NCBI RefSeq assembly: GCF_014145505.1
Contig: NZ_JACIUZ010000011.1
Span: 62,001-126,000, forward strand
Direction of reading: 5' to 3'
Origin: Limosilactobacillus fastidiosus
GTDB taxonomy: Bacteria > Bacillota > Bacilli > Lactobacillales > Lactobacillaceae
DNA length: 64,000 nt
The translations under genes and the position numbers were made by a program. Below the pieces are notes generated by a model. It made no database searches, was not told the origin of the DNA, and saw only the letters and a program-made list of their open reading frames with translations. Shown here one piece after another: positions 1 through 9,385 of the stretch (its first letter is position 1; the number at the start of each line of letters is the position of its first letter).

Positions 1-596
1 CCAATGTAGTCTTTCCCGTCAACTACTCTACCATCATCAAGTTTTACCGTTTTACCCGCTTTCAACTGACCATAAACTGGTCCAGAAGGAATATGAGCTT
101 GACGTAATTTTTCAACCTGTAATTCACCAGGGTGATCTGGTTCCTCGATCCGGTAACCATAGCACGCAATCTTATGGTCAAGTGACATGGCTGCCACTCT
201 AAATCCACGTTCATTAAATAGCTCTTGATTATGATCGATCTCCACAAACCTTAATGGATAACTTAACCGTGACTCACTTACCTGAAGGGACGTCGTGACA
301 AAGCGCTTAATCCCAACGGGTCCGTATATTGTGAGTGGTTCATTTCCGCCTTGGAACGACCGTGAGCTTAAAAAACCTGGTAGTCCAAAGATGTGATCAC
401 CATGAAGGTGGGTAATAAAAATCTTTGTAACTTTTCGTGGCCGAATAGTGGTATGGAGAATTTGATGTTGGGTTGCTTCTCCAGCATCAAATAACCAAAT
501 CTCATTTAGTTCTTCCAAAAGTTTTAAGGCAACACTAGTAACATTTCGCTGTTTACTCGGTGAGCCGGCTCCAGTTCCTAAAAATTCAAGCTGCAT
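1..596 (-). CDS. rnz: Ribonuclease Z (3' part missing at window edge)
   Basis: Metallo-beta-lactamase-fold endonuclease that cuts the 3' trailer from tRNA precursors. The reading frame starts with an ATG preceded by GAGGAAAG and stays open through the left edge, so about 198 of the usual ~310 codons are visible. It opens with [15 protein letters not shown] and carries the zinc-binding motif HLHGDH followed by IFGLPGFL, typical of RNase Z rather than RNase J. It lies 33 bp downstream of obg on the same strand and may be cotranscribed with it. Nothing looks broken; the truncation is only the window boundary. Confidence 0.93.
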   Translation of the reverse strand, partial: MQLEFLGTGAGSPSKQRNVTSVALKLLEELNEIWLFDAGEATQHQILHTTIRPRKVTKIFITHLHGDHIFGLPGFLSSRSFQGGNEPLTIYGPVGIKRFVTTSLQVSESRLSYPLRFVEIDHNQELFNERGFRVAAMSLDHKIACYGYRIEEPDHPGELQVEKLRQAHIPSGPVYGQLKAGKTVKLDDGRVVDGKDYI

Positions 597-629
597 GCTC
601 TTTCCTCAATTCCTTCTGATTTTTATTTA

Positions 630-1943
630 TTATTGTACAAATTCAAAGACAAACTTATCAATTCGAACGGTATCGCCATCCTTGATCCCCTTAGCTCGTA
701 ATGCTTCATCAACACCCATATGGCGGAGTTGACGAGCAAACCGTAATTGACTTTCTTCATGGGTCAAGTCGGTCATCTTAAACAAGCGCAGAAGCTTTTC
801 TCCACCAAGGACCCAAGTGCCATCTTCATCACGACTAATCGTAAAGGCGGCTTGATCCTTCTCTGGTGCTTCCGCCTTGTAGATTGCTTCAAGTTGTTCG
901 TCATGACTCTCACTATCGAATGCTGGCGTCTTATCTAGCAGGTCAGCAGTTAATTGCATTAGCTGTTGAACCCCCTGATGAGTAACTGCAGAAATTGGGA
1001 AAATCTCAGGCTGCTTTTCGAGGGTATCATCAGCGGCTAGTTCTTTCTTAAAGGCAGCTAAATTCTTCTCGGCATTCGGTAGATCCATCTTTGTCGCAAC
1101 AACAATTTGTGGACGTTTTAATAGTTCAGGATCATAGTTAGCTAATTCATGGTTAATCTTCTTAAAGCGTTCAATTGCTTGCTTAGGATCATCACTACTC
1201 ATATCAACTAGATGCAGGAGGACCCGGGTCCGTTCAATATGTCGGAGAAACTTTAACCCAAGGCCAACCCCTTTAGACGCCCCTTCAATTAACCCTGGCA
1301 TATCAGCCATTGCAAAGTCACGGCCGTCCGGTAAGAGTACCATCCCCAAATTCGGGACTAACGTCGTAAATTCATAAGCCGCAATCTTGGGCTTAGCACC
1401 CGTGACAACGGATAGCAAAGTAGACTTCCCAACAGATGGAAAACCAACTAGGCCAACATCAGCTAGCATCTTTAATTCAAGCTCAAGATAACGATCTTGT
1501 CCAGGTTCACCATTTTCCGCAATTTCTGGTGCTGGGTTTTTCGCACTTGCAAAGTGAATATTCCCACGCCCACCACGGCCACCTTTAGCGACAACTAAAG
1601 TCTGACCGTTTTCAACGAGATCACCAATGATCTTACCAGTATCCAGATCTCGAACCGTTGTCCCCTGAGGAACACTAATTATAGTATCCTCAGCACTTGG
1701 ACCCGTCATTTGCTTGTTCATCCCGTTTCCGCCGTTTTTAGCTTTAAAAATTCGGTGGTAGCGGAAGTCCATCAGGGTTCGTAATCCCTCATCGACTTTT
1801 AAAACAATATTACCTCCATGGCCACCATCACCACCGGATGGCCCACCATTAGGTACGTACTTTTCACGCCGGAAGGAAACCATTCCGTTACCGCCTTTTC
1901 CAGCGTGAGCTTCAATTTTAATTTGATCAACAAAAGTGTTCAT
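630..1943 (-). CDS. obg: Obg-family GTPase
   Basis: Essential GTPase associated with the large ribosomal subunit and with stress and growth control. The 437 residues show the three Obg parts in order: glycine-rich N-terminal fold (1-158), G domain (about 160-330) with P-loop GFPSVGKST at 167-175, switch [12 protein letters not shown] near 214 and TKMD near 284, and a C-terminal OCT domain (about 358-437). Length and order match the family. A near-consensus promoter lies directly upstream, so it is probably transcribed independently of uvrC. Confidence 0.97.
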   Translation of the reverse strand: MNTFVDQIKIEAHAGKGGNGMVSFRREKYVPNGGPSGGDGGHGGNIVLKVDEGLRTLMDFRYHRIFKAKNGGNGMNKQMTGPSAEDTIISVPQGTTVRDLDTGKIIGDLVENGQTLVVAKGGRGGRGNIHFASAKNPAPEIAENGEPGQDRYLELELKMLADVGLVGFPSVGKSTLLSVVTGAKPKIAAYEFTTLVPNLGMVLLPDGRDFAMADMPGLIEGASKGVGLGLKFLRHIERTRVLLHLVDMSSDDPKQAIERFKKINHELANYDPELLKRPQIVVATKMDLPNAEKNLAAFKKELAADDTLEKQPEIFPISAVTHQGVQQLMQLTADLLDKTPAFDSESHDEQLEAIYKAEAPEKDQAAFTISRDEDGTWVLGGEKLLRLFKMTDLTHEESQLRFARQLRHMGVDEALRAKGIKDGDTVRIDKFVFEFVQ

Positions 1944-1977
1944 AAGTTGGTTTCTCCGTTCCTATGTTCTAAATACA

Positions 1978-2006
1978 AGTATATTGGAAAAAATTACCAG
2001 CGTCAA
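1978..2006 (-). promoter_or_regulatory. Promoter for obg
   Basis: On the minus strand a TTGACG -35 box and a TATACT -10 box are separated by exactly 17 bases. The site sits in the 65 bp gap between the uvrC stop and obg and ends about 35 bp before the obg start. It is read from sequence alone. Confidence 0.75.
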
Positions 2007-2008
2007 AA

Positions 2009-3820
2009 TCAATCGTGACTACTACCCTTAGCCACGTCCGCATTTCCTTGAAGTGAAACCTTAATTAGTTGGGCTGTCTTCATGTTGATTCCTAATGAAC
2101 GGATCTCTTCGACCGATGCCGCAGCTATTTTAGGAATTGAACCGTAATTCTGCAGTAACTTTGTCCGCGTCCGTGGACCAACACCCTTAATTGCGTCAAG
2201 TCGGGAAGCCATTGAATGTCGAGCATGAACGCGCCGGTGGAAGGTAATTGCAAAGCGGTGAACCTCATCTTGGATCCGCTGGACTAGGTAAAAGCCCTGA
2301 CTTCGTGGATCAAGGTTAATATGTTCATCATGCTCACCAAAAAGAAGATCAGCTGTCTTGTGCTTATCATTTTTAACCATTCCAACTACTGGAATATCGA
2401 GGCCAAGTTCATTTTCCAGGACGTCCTTAACGGCATTCATTTGAATTTCACCACCATCCATAAAAATCATATCTGGCATCGGTTTATTTTCCTTCAACAG
2501 ACGCGAATAGCGACGCCGAATTACTTCACGAGTACTTGCTGCTTCATCCGCGTGATCAATCACACTTTTCAATTTATACTTCCGATAAAGCTTCTTTGCT
2601 GGCTCCCCATCGACAAAAACAACCATGGCACTGACCGGATCTGCCCCTTGAATGTGTGAATGATCAAATGCTTCAATCTTGTGACCCTCCGGTAGACCAA
2701 GTGCATCTGTGATCTCTTTCATTGCCCCCGTTGTTTTACGGGTATCTAACTCAAGAAGACGGAACTTTTCATCAAGGGACAATTGCGCATTTTCACGAGC
2801 CATTTCCATTAGATCCCGCTTTTCACCACGTTCCGGCGTTCTTACTGGCACTCCTAAAATTTCACTAATTTCCTTATTTGGCAACCCCTTGGGTAGTAAA
2901 ACTTCTTTAGGCAAGATATTATTTCGTCGATTGTAAAACTGAAGGATAAAACTAGTCATTTCTTCCACGTCAGTATCAACTACCGGGAATAATCTTTTTT
3001 CCCGTTTTATGAGACGGGCCTGTCGGATAAAGAATACTTGGATAGAAAGCCAGCCCTTATCCATATAAAAGTTAAAGAGATCACGGGGAGTCTGATCATT
3101 AGAAATAATCTTCTGCTTTTCAACGGTTACCTTTATGTAATGAAGTTGATCACGAATTTCAGCAGCACGCTCAAATTCTAAATTTGCGGCTGCATCATTC
3201 ATTCGTTTTGTCAACTGCCGCTTCACATTGGCAGTATTTCCATTCAAGAAGGATTTGATTCGTTTTATCTGTTCATCATATTTTTCTTTTGGAACCATCT
3301 TAAAACATGCCCCCAAACACTGCCCCATATGATAGTACAGGCACGGACGATTTTGGAAGCCATTGCATCGCCGTAATGGGTAAACCTTTTGAATAAAATG
3401 CAAGGTTTCTTCAGCCGCATACACATTTGGATATGGTCCAAAGTAGTAAGCGCCATCCTTTTTCACTTGGCCAGTAATCATTGTTCGCGGATCACGTTCA
3501 TTTGTGATCTTAATATAAGGATAGCCGGTTCCTCGTTTTAACTTGATATTAAAATAAGGCTGGTGCTTTTGGATTAACGTGATTTCAAGCAGAAAAGATT
3601 CCTTATTTGTTGAAGTAACAATCGTTTCAAAATCTGCCACCTCAGAAACCATCTTGGCAACTTTTCCTGTATGTGAACTCTTAAAGTAAGAACGGACCCG
3701 ATTTTTTAAGTTTTTGGCTTTGCCGACATAGATAATCTGATCATTGATGTTTTTCATTAAATAACAACCAGGTTTATCTGGTAATAATGCCAGTTTATGT
3801 TCAAGGTGTTCACTTGCCAT
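2009..3820 (-). CDS. uvrC: Excinuclease ABC subunit C
   Basis: Nuclease subunit of UvrABC nucleotide-excision repair, making the incisions on both sides of a lesion. The 603-residue protein has an N-terminal GIY-YIG nuclease domain (about 14-91; GCYLMKN and IIYVGKAKNLKNRV), a central UVR segment for UvrB contact (about 200-235), the RNase H-like endonuclease region (EAFDHSHIQG, FMDGGEIQ) and a C-terminal helix-hairpin-helix pair (IKGVGPRTRTKLL). The ATG is preceded by GGAGGAATC. Full length for the family, with its own promoter upstream. Confidence 0.97.
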   Translation of the reverse strand: MASEHLEHKLALLPDKPGCYLMKNINDQIIYVGKAKNLKNRVRSYFKSSHTGKVAKMVSEVADFETIVTSTNKESFLLEITLIQKHQPYFNIKLKRGTGYPYIKITNERDPRTMITGQVKKDGAYYFGPYPNVYAAEETLHFIQKVYPLRRCNGFQNRPCLYYHMGQCLGACFKMVPKEKYDEQIKRIKSFLNGNTANVKRQLTKRMNDAAANLEFERAAEIRDQLHYIKVTVEKQKIISNDQTPRDLFNFYMDKGWLSIQVFFIRQARLIKREKRLFPVVDTDVEEMTSFILQFYNRRNNILPKEVLLPKGLPNKEISEILGVPVRTPERGEKRDLMEMARENAQLSLDEKFRLLELDTRKTTGAMKEITDALGLPEGHKIEAFDHSHIQGADPVSAMVVFVDGEPAKKLYRKYKLKSVIDHADEAASTREVIRRRYSRLLKENKPMPDMIFMDGGEIQMNAVKDVLENELGLDIPVVGMVKNDKHKTADLLFGEHDEHINLDPRSQGFYLVQRIQDEVHRFAITFHRRVHARHSMASRLDAIKGVGPRTRTKLLQNYGSIPKIAAASVEEIRSLGINMKTAQLIKVSLQGNADVAKGSSHD

Positions 3821-3852
3821 AAAGATTCCTCCACTTAAATTGCTAGGTATTA

Positions 3853-3882
3853 ATTATACGTTAAATTACGGAGACAACGCAA
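3853..3882 (-). promoter_or_regulatory. Promoter for uvrC
   Basis: Minus-strand TTGCGT and TATAAT boxes with an 18-base spacer, about 30 bp upstream of the uvrC ATG. It lies back to back with a candidate plus-strand promoter for the small ORF that follows. Confidence 0.65.
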
Positions 3883-3899
3883 AGGATCTGTCCACATAA

Positions 3900-3929
3900 T
3901 TGTACTTTCTGGCCTTTTTATGCTAGAGT
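3900..3929 (+). promoter_or_regulatory. Candidate promoter for the 47-residue ORF
   Basis: A TTGTAC box, an 18-base spacer and TAGAGT with an upstream TATG that could act as an extended -10. The -10 is a poor match, so this is tentative. It points toward the small ORF starting 28 bp downstream. Confidence 0.4.
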
Positions 3930-3956
3930 ATGAAAAAACTAGAGGGAGTGTTAATA

Positions 3957-4100
3957 ATGGGACTTGTTACTCGCCGAAGTACACAACTAGATAAGCTTTT
4001 TGATCAGTTTGCGGTTGACCCTAAAAAGACGAAGAAACAGCCAAAAGATTCCGCAAAGGATAAAGATAAAGCTGATGAAAAGGACGATAAGAAGGATTAA
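3957..4100 (+). CDS. Small lysine/aspartate-rich protein (47 aa), function unknown
   Basis: A short plus-strand frame standing alone between uvrC and the MazG-like gene, which run the other way. The ATG follows GAGGGAG at good spacing, and a strong hairpin terminator lies 20 bp after the stop, so it looks like a complete single-gene transcription unit. The N-terminal half (MGLVTRRSTQLDKLFDQFAV) could form an amphipathic helix; the second half is almost only K, D, E, P and A and is probably disordered. It resembles, from memory, the short SPJ_0845-type proteins of streptococci and lactobacilli, but I cannot confirm this. Confidence 0.65.
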   Translation: MGLVTRRSTQLDKLFDQFAVDPKKTKKQPKDSAKDKDKADEKDDKKD

Positions 4101-4120
4101 GAAAAAACATTACTATTAAT

Positions 4121-4161
4121 ATTAGAGGCCGGAAAACGAATTGTTTTTCCGGCCTCTTTCA
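4121..4161. terminator. Bidirectional terminator between the small ORF and the MazG-like gene
   Basis: Perfect 12-bp inverted repeat GAGGCCGGAAAA / TTTTCCGGCCTC with an 8-base loop, in the gap between two convergent genes. A/T tracts on both sides make it usable from either strand. Confidence 0.85.
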
Positions 4162-4163
4162 TA

Positions 4164-4463
4164 TTAGTTCTGCTTTTTAAACCCCTGCGGATAACGCTTA
4201 TTCAATTCCTCAATATTTGTCGTTGCCACTTCGTCAAAGGGAATATCAGCCCATTCTGCGACCTGTGAAAGGTACCAGAGAACATCTCCCATTTCATGAA
4301 TCAGTTGCTGACGATCAAGTTTCCGTCCACGGAAAGTATAGTTTTTAACTAGATCAACGACCTGACCAGATTCACCAGCTAGTCCTAAAGCACAATTAGT
4401 TAACACCTGTTCATTACCGTAAAGCGTTCGCTTTGCCGCATCTTGATATTGATTAAAATCCAT
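4164..4463 (-). CDS. MazG-like nucleotide pyrophosphohydrolase family protein
   Basis: A 99-residue all-alpha protein of the MazG type, a family that hydrolyses (d)NTPs to monophosphates and often acts in house-cleaning. The family metal site is E-x-x-E followed by E-x-x-D. Here the first motif reads E31-S-G-Q34 (GLAGESGQVVDLVKN) and the second E57-M-G-D60 (HEMGDVLWYL), so the second glutamate of motif 1 is glutamine. Aromatic and hydrophobic framework residues are kept. It lies 6 bp downstream of engB and may share its transcript. Substrate and activity are unknown. Confidence 0.8.
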   Translation of the reverse strand: MDFNQYQDAAKRTLYGNEQVLTNCALGLAGESGQVVDLVKNYTFRGRKLDRQQLIHEMGDVLWYLSQVAEWADIPFDEVATTNIEELNKRYPQGFKKQN

Positions 4464-4469
4464 TTAGCA

Positions 4470-5060
4470 TTATTCCTTCCTAATTTGCTGTTCAATCCAA
4501 TCCCAAACTTGATCTTTCCCCTGCTTTTTTACCGCAGAAAAGAGAACCAATGGCGTTTTAGGCGTTAGACCTAATGTTTTAACAATATCATTTTTTACCC
4601 TATTTCGAGCATTAGGCTTAATCTTATCTATCTTTGTCCCAACAATTAATGTTGGAATACTATAATAGGCAAGCCATTGATACATTGAAACATCATCATC
4701 TGTTGGCTTATGGCGACCATCAACTAACTGAATTACTCCCCGTAATTGCTGCCGCGTTGTCAAATACTCTTCAATCATCTTTCCAAAGCGTTCCCGTTCT
4801 TTCTTAGAAACTTTGGCATAACCATAGCCAGGAACATCCACGAAGTATAATTGTTCTTCGACATTATAGAAATTCAAAGTTTGCGTTTTACCCGGTTGAC
4901 TAGATGTATGAGCAAAGTTACGACGATTAATAAGGACGTTTGTTAATGACGATTTTCCCACGTTAGAACGGCCCACAAGTGCAATTTCTGGATAATCAGT
5001 TGTGGGATACTGTTTGGGTTCAACGGCACTAATTGTTAAATCAACATTATTGACTTGCAC
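4470..5060 (-). CDS. engB: Ribosome biogenesis GTPase EngB (YsxC)
   Basis: Essential GTPase for assembly of the 50S ribosomal subunit. I place the start at a GTG preceded by AAGGTGAG at 9-base spacing, giving 196 residues, the usual family size; an in-frame ATG 45 bp upstream overlaps clpX and lacks a ribosome binding site. P-loop GRSNVGKSS lies at residues 30-38, followed by DVPGYGYAKV (G3) and GTKIDK (G4). It follows clpX closely, the same clpX-engB order as in other Firmicutes, so the two are probably cotranscribed. Confidence 0.95.
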   Translation of the reverse strand: MQVNNVDLTISAVEPKQYPTTDYPEIALVGRSNVGKSSLTNVLINRRNFAHTSSQPGKTQTLNFYNVEEQLYFVDVPGYGYAKVSKKERERFGKMIEEYLTTRQQLRGVIQLVDGRHKPTDDDVSMYQWLAYYSIPTLIVGTKIDKIKPNARNRVKNDIVKTLGLTPKTPLVLFSAVKKQGKDQVWDWIEQQIRKE

Positions 5061-5085
5061 TAGCTTACACTCACCTTTCTCTAAA

Positions 5086-6339
5086 TTATGAAGCTTCCTT
5101 TTCACCCTTCATAATATAACGTGGTTCTGTGTGTTGAGTTACGCAACGTTTATCGATGATTACCTTTTCAACATCCTTACGACTTGGTAAATCAAACATG
5201 ACATCACGCATTACATCTTCAATAATTGAACGAAGACCACGAGCACCCGTATTACGCTCGATTGCTAATTGAGCCATTGCTCGTAAGGCACCATCAGTAA
5301 AGTTTAATTCACTTCCATCTAGACGAATCAACTCTTGATACTGCTTAACAAGCGCATTCTTTGGTTCGGTTAAAATCCGAACAAGGTCTTCTTCATCAAG
5401 TTTTTGCAATGCTGTCATTACTGGGAGCCGTCCAATAAACTCTGGAATTAACCCAAACTTTAACAGATCCTCAGGGATAACATGTTGCAAAATGTTCTTT
5501 TCGGTGACCTCGGCTGCCTCGTCCGAGTTAGTACCGAATCCGATGGTCTTATCCCCAAGACGTTCTTTAACGATCGTTTCAATTCCGTCAAAGGCACCCC
5601 CAACAATAAAGAGAATATTCTTTGTGTCGACCTGAATAAATTCTTGTTGAGGATGCTTTCGTCCACCTTGAGGCGGAACATTAGCAATTGTCCCTTCAAG
5701 GATCTTTAAGAGGGCTTGTTGAACCCCCTCACCGGAAACATCACGGGTAATTGAAACATTCTCGCTCTTTTTAGCAATCTTATCAATTTCATCAATATAG
5801 ATGATCCCTTTTTCAGCTGCTTCAACGTCAAAGTTTGCGGCTTGAAGAAGCTTCAAAATGATATTTTCAACGTCTTCCCCAACATAGCCGGCTTCAGTAA
5901 GAGTGGTAGCATCCGCAATTGCAAAGGGAACATTCAAAATCCGCGCTAATGATTGGGCCAGGTAGGTCTTCCCCGAACCAGTGGGCCCAATTACTGCGAT
6001 GTTACTCTTTTGTAATTCGGTATCGTTATTATCACCAGTTGTCATTGCGTTCACCCGCTTATAATGGTTGTACACTGCAACTGATAATGTCTTTTTGGCG
6101 TCAGATTGACCAATTACATAGTCATCCAACTTACTCATAATTTCTTCAGGGGTTGGCACCTTGAACGTACTGTTCTTCCGGTCTTCTTTAAGCTCCTGAT
6201 CAATAATTTCTTGACATAGGGCAACACATTCATTACAAATGTATACCCCAGGTCCTGCAACAATTTTCTTTACTTCATCCTGTGACTTCCCACAAAATGA
6301 ACAGTGGACTGAATCCATACCACTAGTATCTTCAAACAT
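5086..6339 (-). CDS. clpX: ATP-dependent Clp protease ATP-binding subunit ClpX
   Basis: AAA+ unfoldase that feeds substrates to ClpP. The 417 residues begin with a C4 zinc-binding domain (C13, C16, C35, C38), then Walker A GPTGSGKT (118-125), Walker B IIYIDEID (179-186), the pore loop GYVGED and a sensor/arginine-finger region with NTGARGLRS. Length is typical. No CtsR or CIRCE-type operator could be recognised upstream. The gene follows tig, as in B. subtilis, though a hairpin lies between them. Confidence 0.98.
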   Translation of the reverse strand: MFEDTSGMDSVHCSFCGKSQDEVKKIVAGPGVYICNECVALCQEIIDQELKEDRKNSTFKVPTPEEIMSKLDDYVIGQSDAKKTLSVAVYNHYKRVNAMTTGDNNDTELQKSNIAVIGPTGSGKTYLAQSLARILNVPFAIADATTLTEAGYVGEDVENIILKLLQAANFDVEAAEKGIIYIDEIDKIAKKSENVSITRDVSGEGVQQALLKILEGTIANVPPQGGRKHPQQEFIQVDTKNILFIVGGAFDGIETIVKERLGDKTIGFGTNSDEAAEVTEKNILQHVIPEDLLKFGLIPEFIGRLPVMTALQKLDEEDLVRILTEPKNALVKQYQELIRLDGSELNFTDGALRAMAQLAIERNTGARGLRSIIEDVMRDVMFDLPSRKDVEKVIIDKRCVTQHTEPRYIMKGEKEAS

Positions 6340-6443
6340 GGATTGTAGCCTCCCTATTAAATCTACTGGTCTTATAATAACAAATTTATATGATTAATTC
6401 GAATTATTAATTAACGAACACAGTCAAAGTTAAAAGTTAGAAG

Positions 6444-6483
6444 AAGGGACTGTAATGGAATACTCCACTACGGTCCCTTTTCT
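6444..6483 (-). terminator. Hairpin terminator downstream of tig
   Basis: A 16-bp stem (AAGGGACTGTAATGGA pairing with TCCACTACGGTCCCTT, including G-U pairs) with a 4-base loop lies 30 bp after the tig stop. The minus-strand run after the stem is C/T-rich rather than pure T, so termination may be partial. Confidence 0.6.
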
Positions 6484-6509
6484 AAAAGTATTTAGCTGAT
6501 AAGAAGAGA

Positions 6510-7826
6510 TTACTTATCTTCCTTCTTGTCGTCAGCCTTTTCAACTTGCTTTGCAGAATCAGCAACCAAGTCAACGGCCTTCCGGATCTTAATATCATGG
6601 GTAAGCATGTCTTCAGACAAAGCATTCTTAACTTGGTCTTCCTTCATACCATATTGCTTAGCAAGATCACTAATTTCGTTCTTGATTTCCTCATCAGTAG
6701 CAGTCAACTTAGCATCGTCAACGATTGCTTCAAGAACAAGATTAGTCTTAACCCGTTGTTCAGCATCAGCAGCAAATTGCTTCTTCAAATCATCTTCCTT
6801 AGTACCAGTAATTTGGAAGTACATTTGTGGACTGATACCTTGTTGTTGCATACCAGCTAAGTATTGTTGCATTTGACGGTTAGTGTCTTCATCCAGCATT
6901 GATTGTGGAATGTCTTGGATTTCAGCATTTTCAACCGCTGCGTTAATAGCTGCGTCTTCAATTGCAGCCTTAGCTTGGTTATCCTTGTTATCTTGTAATT
7001 GCTTCTTAGTCTTATCCTTTAATTCGGCAAGAGTATCAACGTCTTCGTCAACATCCTTGGCAAAGTCATCGTCAAGTTCTGGCAACTGTTTTTCCTTGAT
7101 TTCGTGAACTTTTACCTTGAAGATAGCATCCTTACCAGCTAATTCTTTAGCATGGTAGTCTTCTGGGAAAGTTACCTTAACATCAACATCATCATCAGTA
7201 TTGTGACCGATTAATTGATCTTCGAAACCAGGGATAAATGAGCCTGAACCTAATTCAAGGGAGTAGTTGTCAGCAGATCCACCGTCAAACTTCTTACCAT
7301 TAACACTACCCTCGTAGTCAATAACAACGGTGTCACCCTTTTCAGCTGGCTTTCCTTCCTTCAATACAAGTTCAGCTTGTTGTTGGCGCTTCTTTTCAAG
7401 TTCAGCATCAACATCAGCATCACTAACAGTAGTATCTTGCTTTGGAACTTCCATTCCCTTGTAGTCGCCAAGCTTTACTTCTGGCTTAACATCAACAGTA
7501 GCAGTCAATACCCAAGGTTGGCCCTTTTCCATGCTCTTAATGTTAATTTGTGGTTGAGCAACTGGTTCAATTCCAGCTTCCTTAACTGCATCACTGTAAG
7601 CTTGTGGCAATACTTTGTTTAAAGCATCTTGGTAAAGAGATTCTTCACCGTACATTTGATCAAAGATTTGACGAGGTACACGACCCTTACGGAAACCAGG
7701 AACAGTAATCTTCTTCTTGGTTTCTACGAAGGCTTCGTCAAGTCCCTTCTTAATAGTGTCGACATCAATTTCAAATGTCAAAGTACCTTTACTGGCGTCG
7801 CTATCGCGTTCCCATTTTGCTGACAT
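6510..7826 (-). CDS. tig: Trigger factor, ribosome-bound chaperone and prolyl isomerase
   Basis: Binds ribosomal protein L23 at the exit tunnel and assists folding of nascent chains. The start is set at the ATG after GGAGGAAATAAA, giving 438 residues; a longer frame would begin inside the ribosome binding site. The signature GFRKGRVPR (44-52) marks the ribosome-binding domain, an FKBP-type isomerase domain follows (about 160-246, with [19 protein letters not shown]), then the helical C-terminal chaperone domain ending in a charged K/D tail. Own promoter upstream and hairpin downstream suggest a monocistronic unit. Confidence 0.97.
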   Translation of the reverse strand: MSAKWERDSDASKGTLTFEIDVDTIKKGLDEAFVETKKKITVPGFRKGRVPRQIFDQMYGEESLYQDALNKVLPQAYSDAVKEAGIEPVAQPQINIKSMEKGQPWVLTATVDVKPEVKLGDYKGMEVPKQDTTVSDADVDAELEKKRQQQAELVLKEGKPAEKGDTVVIDYEGSVNGKKFDGGSADNYSLELGSGSFIPGFEDQLIGHNTDDDVDVKVTFPEDYHAKELAGKDAIFKVKVHEIKEKQLPELDDDFAKDVDEDVDTLAELKDKTKKQLQDNKDNQAKAAIEDAAINAAVENAEIQDIPQSMLDEDTNRQMQQYLAGMQQQGISPQMYFQITGTKEDDLKKQFAADAEQRVKTNLVLEAIVDDAKLTATDEEIKNEISDLAKQYGMKEDQVKNALSEDMLTHDIKIRKAVDLVADSAKQVEKADDKKEDK

Positions 7827-7892
7827 TTTATTTCCTCCAATATACATCAGATTGACCAAACGCTAATCAGGCTGGTCTTTACATACTCTACT

Positions 7893-7921
7893 AGTTTACC
7901 GTACGTAGGTAGTAATTGCAA
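7893..7921 (-). promoter_or_regulatory. Candidate promoter for tig
   Basis: TTGCAA and TAAACT boxes on the minus strand with a 17-base spacer, about 65 bp upstream of the tig start and just after the tuf terminator. The -35 is good and the -10 moderate. Confidence 0.5.
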
Positions 7922-7955
7922 CTAATCCAAGGATTCGATCAGATTAAAATTTAAA

Positions 7956-7989
7956 AAAAGAAAAAGGTCCGGAAATCCGAACCTTTTTC
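7956..7989 (-). terminator. Terminator downstream of tuf
   Basis: Stem AAAAAGGT-C-CGG with loop AAAT and CCG-A-ACCTTTTT, 20 bp after the tuf stop, ending in a T run on the minus strand. Confidence 0.85.
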
Positions 7990-8008
7990 ACTGAAACTAA
8001 TAATTAAA

Positions 8009-9199
8009 TTAGTCTAAGATGTCGGATACAACACCGGCACCAACAGTGTGTCCACCTTCACGAATAGTGAACTTAAGACCCTTTTCAAGGGCAACTGGCT
8101 TTTGCAATTCAACAGTGAATGTAACGTTATCACCAGGCATAACCATTTCTACACCTTCTGGTAATTCAATAGTACCAGTAACATCAGTTGTGTGGAAGTA
8201 GAATTGTGGACGGTAGTTTGAGAAGAATGGAGTGTGACGGCCCCCTTCTTCCTTGGTCATAACATAAACTTCACCCTTGAACTTCTTGTGAGTTTGGATG
8301 GAACCTGGTTCAGCAAGAACTTGACCACGTTCGATTTGGTCGTGTGAAATACCACGAAGCAATACACCAACGTTATCCCCAGCTTCACCAAGATCAAGAG
8401 TCTTGTGGAACATTTCCAAACCAGTAACAGTTGACTTAAGGATATCTTCAGTCAAACCAACGATTTCCACTTCGTCACCGACCTTAACAGTACCACGGTC
8501 GATACGACCAGAAGCAACAGTACCACGACCAGTGATAGTAAATACGTCTTCGACAGGCATCATGAATGGCTTGTCAGTAGGACGCTTTGGAGTTGGAATG
8601 TAGTCATCAATAACATCCATCAAGTGAAGGATAACCTTTTCTTGTTCTGGGTCACCTTCAAGGGCCTTAAGAGCAGAACCACGAACAACTGGAACATCGT
8701 CACCAGGGAAATCGTATTCGCTAAGCAAGTCACGAACTTCCATTTCAACCAAGTCAACCAATTCATCATCGTCAACCAAGTCAGTCTTGTTCAAGAATAC
8801 AACGATGTATTGAACACCAACCTGACGGGCAAGAAGAATGTGTTCACGAGTTTGTGGCATAGGACCATCAGTTGCGGCAACAACAAGGATAGCACCATCC
8901 ATTTGTGCAGCACCAGTGATCATGTTCTTAACGTAGTCCGCGTGACCTGGAGCGTCAATGTGAGCATAGTGACGCTTTTCAGTTTCGTATTCAACGTGGG
9001 CAGTGTTAATAGTGATACCACGTTCCTTTTCTTCTGGAGCTGCATCGATATCAGCGTAGTCTTCAGCCTTAGCCAAGCCCTTTTCTGATAATACCTTAGT
9101 GATAGCAGCAGTTAAAGTAGTCTTCCCATGGTCAACGTGGCCAATAGTACCAATGTTTACATGGGGCTTTGTACGTTCATAATGTTCTTTTTCAGCCAT
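8009..9199 (-). CDS. tuf: Translation elongation factor Tu
   Basis: GTPase delivering aminoacyl-tRNA to the ribosomal A site. The 396 residues carry GHVDHGKT (20-27), the switch I region [25 protein letters not shown] and two C-terminal beta-barrel domains ending [10 protein letters not shown]. The ATG follows AGGAGG. Codon use is strongly biased, as expected for a highly expressed gene. It stands alone here rather than in an str operon with fus and rps genes, which is the common arrangement in lactobacilli. The 186 bp upstream show no promoter I can call with confidence. Confidence 0.99.
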   Translation of the reverse strand: MAEKEHYERTKPHVNIGTIGHVDHGKTTLTAAITKVLSEKGLAKAEDYADIDAAPEEKERGITINTAHVEYETEKRHYAHIDAPGHADYVKNMITGAAQMDGAILVVAATDGPMPQTREHILLARQVGVQYIVVFLNKTDLVDDDELVDLVEMEVRDLLSEYDFPGDDVPVVRGSALKALEGDPEQEKVILHLMDVIDDYIPTPKRPTDKPFMMPVEDVFTITGRGTVASGRIDRGTVKVGDEVEIVGLTEDILKSTVTGLEMFHKTLDLGEAGDNVGVLLRGISHDQIERGQVLAEPGSIQTHKKFKGEVYVMTKEEGGRHTPFFSNYRPQFYFHTTDVTGTIELPEGVEMVMPGDNVTFTVELQKPVALEKGLKFTIREGGHTVGAGVVSDILD

Positions 9200-9385
9200 T
9201 AATGAAAACCTCCTGTGAATTTACAAGTATAATGCCAGTCATTTCAGAAAAACAACTGACACACCTTTATGGATATTGTACTACTTCTTTTCGCCAATGA
9301 AAAGATTAATCAAATGGCTCTCAAGAAGAATTCTATAACATAATATCAACTATCTGCCGATTTGTAAATAATTTAAATCATGTTT

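Noticed and set aside
6421-6436. CtsR-like sequence CAGTCAAAGTTAAAAG upstream of clpX
   Set aside because: Only the first half resembles the GGTCAAA half-site; the second half does not match, so I do not call a heat-shock operator.
6526-7107. Plus-strand serine-rich open frames antisense to tig
   Set aside because: Low-complexity translations that mirror lysine/glutamate-rich codons of trigger factor; shadows.
8624-9088. Plus-strand open frame of 154 codons inside tuf
   Set aside because: It lies antisense to the highly expressed EF-Tu gene, whose codon bias creates long antisense frames; no ribosome binding site or homology.
9200-9385. Possible tuf promoter and hairpin (GTCAGT / ACTGGC)
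   Set aside because: TACAAT lacks a properly spaced -35 and the hairpin stem is too short to call; left unannotated.
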